From Candidatus Bathyarchaeota archaeon (GTDB lineage: Archaea; Thermoproteota; Bathyarchaeia; Bathyarchaeales; Bathycorpusculaceae): 64,000 bases of DNA. How positions within the stretch are numbered: position 1 is the stretch's first letter; every line of letters begins with the position of its first letter. The position numbers and the translations under genes are program-made. The notes below the pieces were generated by a model. The model worked only from the letters and a program-made list of their open reading frames with translations, ran no database searches and was not told the origin of the DNA. The stretch spans positions 186,001-250,000 of the forward strand of contig JAOZID010000004.1 in NCBI GenBank assembly GCA_026014465.1, read 5' to 3'. This document shows, piece by piece, positions 62,463 to 64,000 of the stretch.

Positions 62463-63479
62463 TTAGTTTGTTGCTTTGAAGGCGCGGTTTACGGAGATTT
62501 CTGCTATGCTCACGGCGCAGTGGGATATGCGTTTGATGTTGTCGCGTATGGTGCATATGGCGCAGACAAGTTCGGCGCTTTTGGGTTTGCCTGTAAATGC
62601 TTTGGAGGCGATTTCTACGTCTAGGCCTTCGATGATTTTTTGGTGTTTCATGATGTCTACTGAGAAGGGGATGTCTTTGGTGAAGAAGCCTGTGACGGCT
62701 TTGACGTATAATTCGACGACTTCGACGCCTGCGGCTATCATGAGCTCTAGCACTTCGGGTGGGATTTGCTGTTTGTAGCTGTTAAGCATGATGATGTGGC
62801 GTGCGATGCCTGCGGCGTAGTCAGCGGCGTGTTCCATGCGGTAAACTAGCATCTGATGATCCATACAGTCAAGTGGGTCTATGCGCAGTTCGTTTGCTAA
62901 GACGGGGTCTTGGGCGGCGTTACGCAGCATCCGTAAGATGAAGAACGCGAATTGGTCTACGTCGTCGTCAAGTGAAAAGACGGATTTGGCTAGGCTGGTG
63001 TCGTTTTCGTAGAGGGCGCGGATGGCGTCTTCGCACATGGAGCGCGAGATGAGGTGCATGCGTTGTATGGCTTGCTCAAGCGAGGCTTTGGATTCGTCGG
63101 TTAAGCTTTGGATGTACACGCTTTTAGAGTCGGACTCCATAACCCTCATGTACAACCTGCCCGTCATGTTCCTAATCGCCTTGATCTGCGGAACCGAAAA
63201 CACCTTCTCCGAAACCAGCTTAATCCCCGAGTAACCATTCAAAAATGACCCCAAGATTTTCTGGATAATCATGAGTTCCTCGTCGTCGTGCCCGATGCTA
63301 ATTGTTATCTCCTTGGGTTCGGAGCGGTTTTGCGAGCTTGGGTAAACAACCAATGAACGGTCACGCTGAATCGAAAACGAAACCGAATCGCCCTTTTGCA
63401 AATCGTTAAGCTGCATCCAATCCTTAGGCAACGAAATAACCAACGAAGACTTACCCAAAGACATAATCTTGCGTTCCAC
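62463..63479 (-). CDS. AbrB-PhoU regulator 2
   Basis: 338 residues with the same layout as the phoU gene at 35458: AbrB-type hairpin domain (MSLGKSSLVISLPKDW) at ~5-50 and two PhoU three-helix repeats with acidic motifs (LDDDVDQFAFFI, MEHAADYAAGIA). It is far from any transport gene, so it may control another set of genes or sense a different signal. Upstream (63480-63685) lie copy C of the repeat and the SelD-like 3' end. Confidence 0.85.
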   Translation of the reverse strand: MERKIMSLGKSSLVISLPKDWMQLNDLQKGDSVSFSIQRDRSLVVYPSSQNRSEPKEITISIGHDDEELMIIQKILGSFLNGYSGIKLVSEKVFSVPQIKAIRNMTGRLYMRVMESDSKSVYIQSLTDESKASLEQAIQRMHLISRSMCEDAIRALYENDTSLAKSVFSLDDDVDQFAFFILRMLRNAAQDPVLANELRIDPLDCMDHQMLVYRMEHAADYAAGIARHIIMLNSYKQQIPPEVLELMIAAGVEVVELYVKAVTGFFTKDIPFSVDIMKHQKIIEGLDVEIASKAFTGKPKSAELVCAICTIRDNIKRISHCAVSIAEISVNRAFKATN

Positions 63480-63583
63480 AACAATTCCCCAACTATACTT
63501 TCAACCCAACCACTAATACAAAACACCCTAATATATACCAACTATACCCAAAACACCATCCACACCCAAAAACACTCCAGACC

Positions 63584-63645
63584 TACCCCCTCCCCCTTTC
63601 TGCATACAATTAATATTTGGATCCAAATAGCTGCTAATAGGTTGG
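63584..63645 (+). repeat. Dispersed ~65-bp repeat, copy C
   Basis: TACCCCCTCCCCCTTTCTGC, ATACAATTAATA, TTTGGATCC and AGCTGCTAATAGGTTGG in the same order as copies A and B. Between the start of the AbrB-PhoU gene and the end of the SelD-like gene, both on the other strand. Confidence 0.78.
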
Positions 63646-63685
63646 TGTGGGTTTGCTTTTGTGGAAAAAGTTGTTTGTTTGGCGG

Positions 63686-64000
63686 TTAAGCTTGGATTAT
63701 TTCTGGGTTTTGTTTGATGGTTACGGTTCCTTGGCCCGCTTTTGCGTAGCCGATTTCGAAGTGTGGGACTTTGCGGTCATCCAGCGCAGATTCTAAGTCT
63801 TTGAGGTTTGTTTTGGAAACGGCTATGAGCATTCCGCCCGCAGTTTCTGCCGCCTCGCCCGTTAGTAATGAGTAACCTAGCAAATCTGACAGCTCGGCGG
63901 TGCCTTGGATGACGGCTAACTTGTCAAAGACCATATCCACTTTGCCCAAGGTTGCCATGTTTTGGGCGTGTCCCTTGAGCCCGAATCCTGTGATGTCGGT
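63686..64000 (-). CDS. selD: SelD-like protein (selenide, water dikinase / AIR synthase family), C-terminal part
   Basis: The frame continues past the right edge of the window: before the internal ATG at 63958 it reads TDITGFGLKGHAQN, the conserved SelD-type glycine-rich segment. Visible are ~104 residues with GEAAETAGGMLIAV and a C-terminal GQGTVTIKQ strand. SelD makes selenophosphate for selenocysteine or selenouridine. Whether the catalytic N-terminal Cys/Sec is present cannot be seen, so a SelD-like AIR synthase without that role remains possible. Confidence 0.78.
   Translation of the reverse strand, partial: TDITGFGLKGHAQNMATLGKVDMVFDKLAVIQGTAELSDLLGYSLLTGEAAETAGGMLIAVSKTNLKDLESALDDRKVPHFEIGYAKAGQGTVTIKQNPEIIQA

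Noticed and set aside
1-64000. tRNA and rRNA genes
   Set aside because: I looked for tRNA T-loop patterns and long conserved rRNA segments; the only GGTTCGAAT-like hit (near 1064) is inside the radical SAM coding sequence.

Overview
The window looks like a chromosomal segment of a mesophilic TACK archaeon, most likely a member of the Bathyarchaeia (MCG) or a close relative. The reasons are a CdvA / ESCRT-III / Vps4 (CdvC) division cluster, archaeal TATA promoters, archaeal-type pilins with class III signal peptides, AbrB-PhoU regulators, and TackOD1- and NitrOD5-like output domains next to pilus genes. No rRNA, tRNA or CRISPR array was seen. Coding is dense: once small genes are accepted no gap exceeds about 300 bases.

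Layout. 0-3.7 kb: end of an unknown gene, two tandem B12-binding radical SAM paralogues, and the first copy of a dispersed repeat. 3.8-9.8 kb: a secreted repeat protein, a nitrilase-family hydrolase, a stand-alone asparagine synthase-like protein with a zinc ribbon, a ZIP metal transporter and an M48 membrane protease carrying an EF-hand. 9.9-18.5 kb: a type IV pilus locus (two short pilins, an 843-residue pilin-like protein, a secretion ATPase, two TadC-like membrane platforms) followed by zinc-ribbon and output-domain proteins. 18.7-19.8 kb: a cation/proton antiporter.

20-37.5 kb: the most striking region. A phosphate ABC transporter locus is split around a block of surface-protein genes. 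pstC, pstA and a membrane-anchored coiled-coil protein run leftward. Divergently, pstS carries a C-terminal dockerin-like domain and is followed by five cohesin-domain proteins, a second dockerin protein and a related secreted module protein. phoU and pstB close the block. PstS has no lipobox and no membrane segment, so a cohesin-dockerin contact could be what holds it at the cell surface. This is an inference, but one that the gene order and domain content point to.

37.7-41.5 kb: a CinA-like protein, a secreted transglutaminase-like protein, and a bacterial-type S-adenosylmethionine synthetase. 41.8-45.9 kb: the division operon ESCRT-III / CdvA / ESCRT-III with winged helix / CdvC. The second ESCRT-III gene has an apparent -1 frame break just after its start. 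46-57.7 kb: molybdenum/tungsten cofactor genes (three MobB types, MobA, MoeA, FdhD, a ModE-like regulator) interleaved with three paralogous COG2413-like nucleotidyltransferases, a CitG-like protein, an ECF S component and a small sulfite-oxidase-fold protein. 57.9-62.4 kb: a SudB-like flavoprotein subunit and an unusual 1.2-kilo-residue fusion of a SudA/NfnB/GltD-like subunit with an ADP-forming acyl-CoA synthetase. 62.5-64 kb: a second AbrB-PhoU protein and the C-terminal part of a SelD-like protein that runs off the window.

Several genes show blockwise switching between C/A-rich and T/G-rich synonymous codon use. A dispersed repeat of about 65 bp occurs three times (3.35, 53.5 and 63.6 kb).
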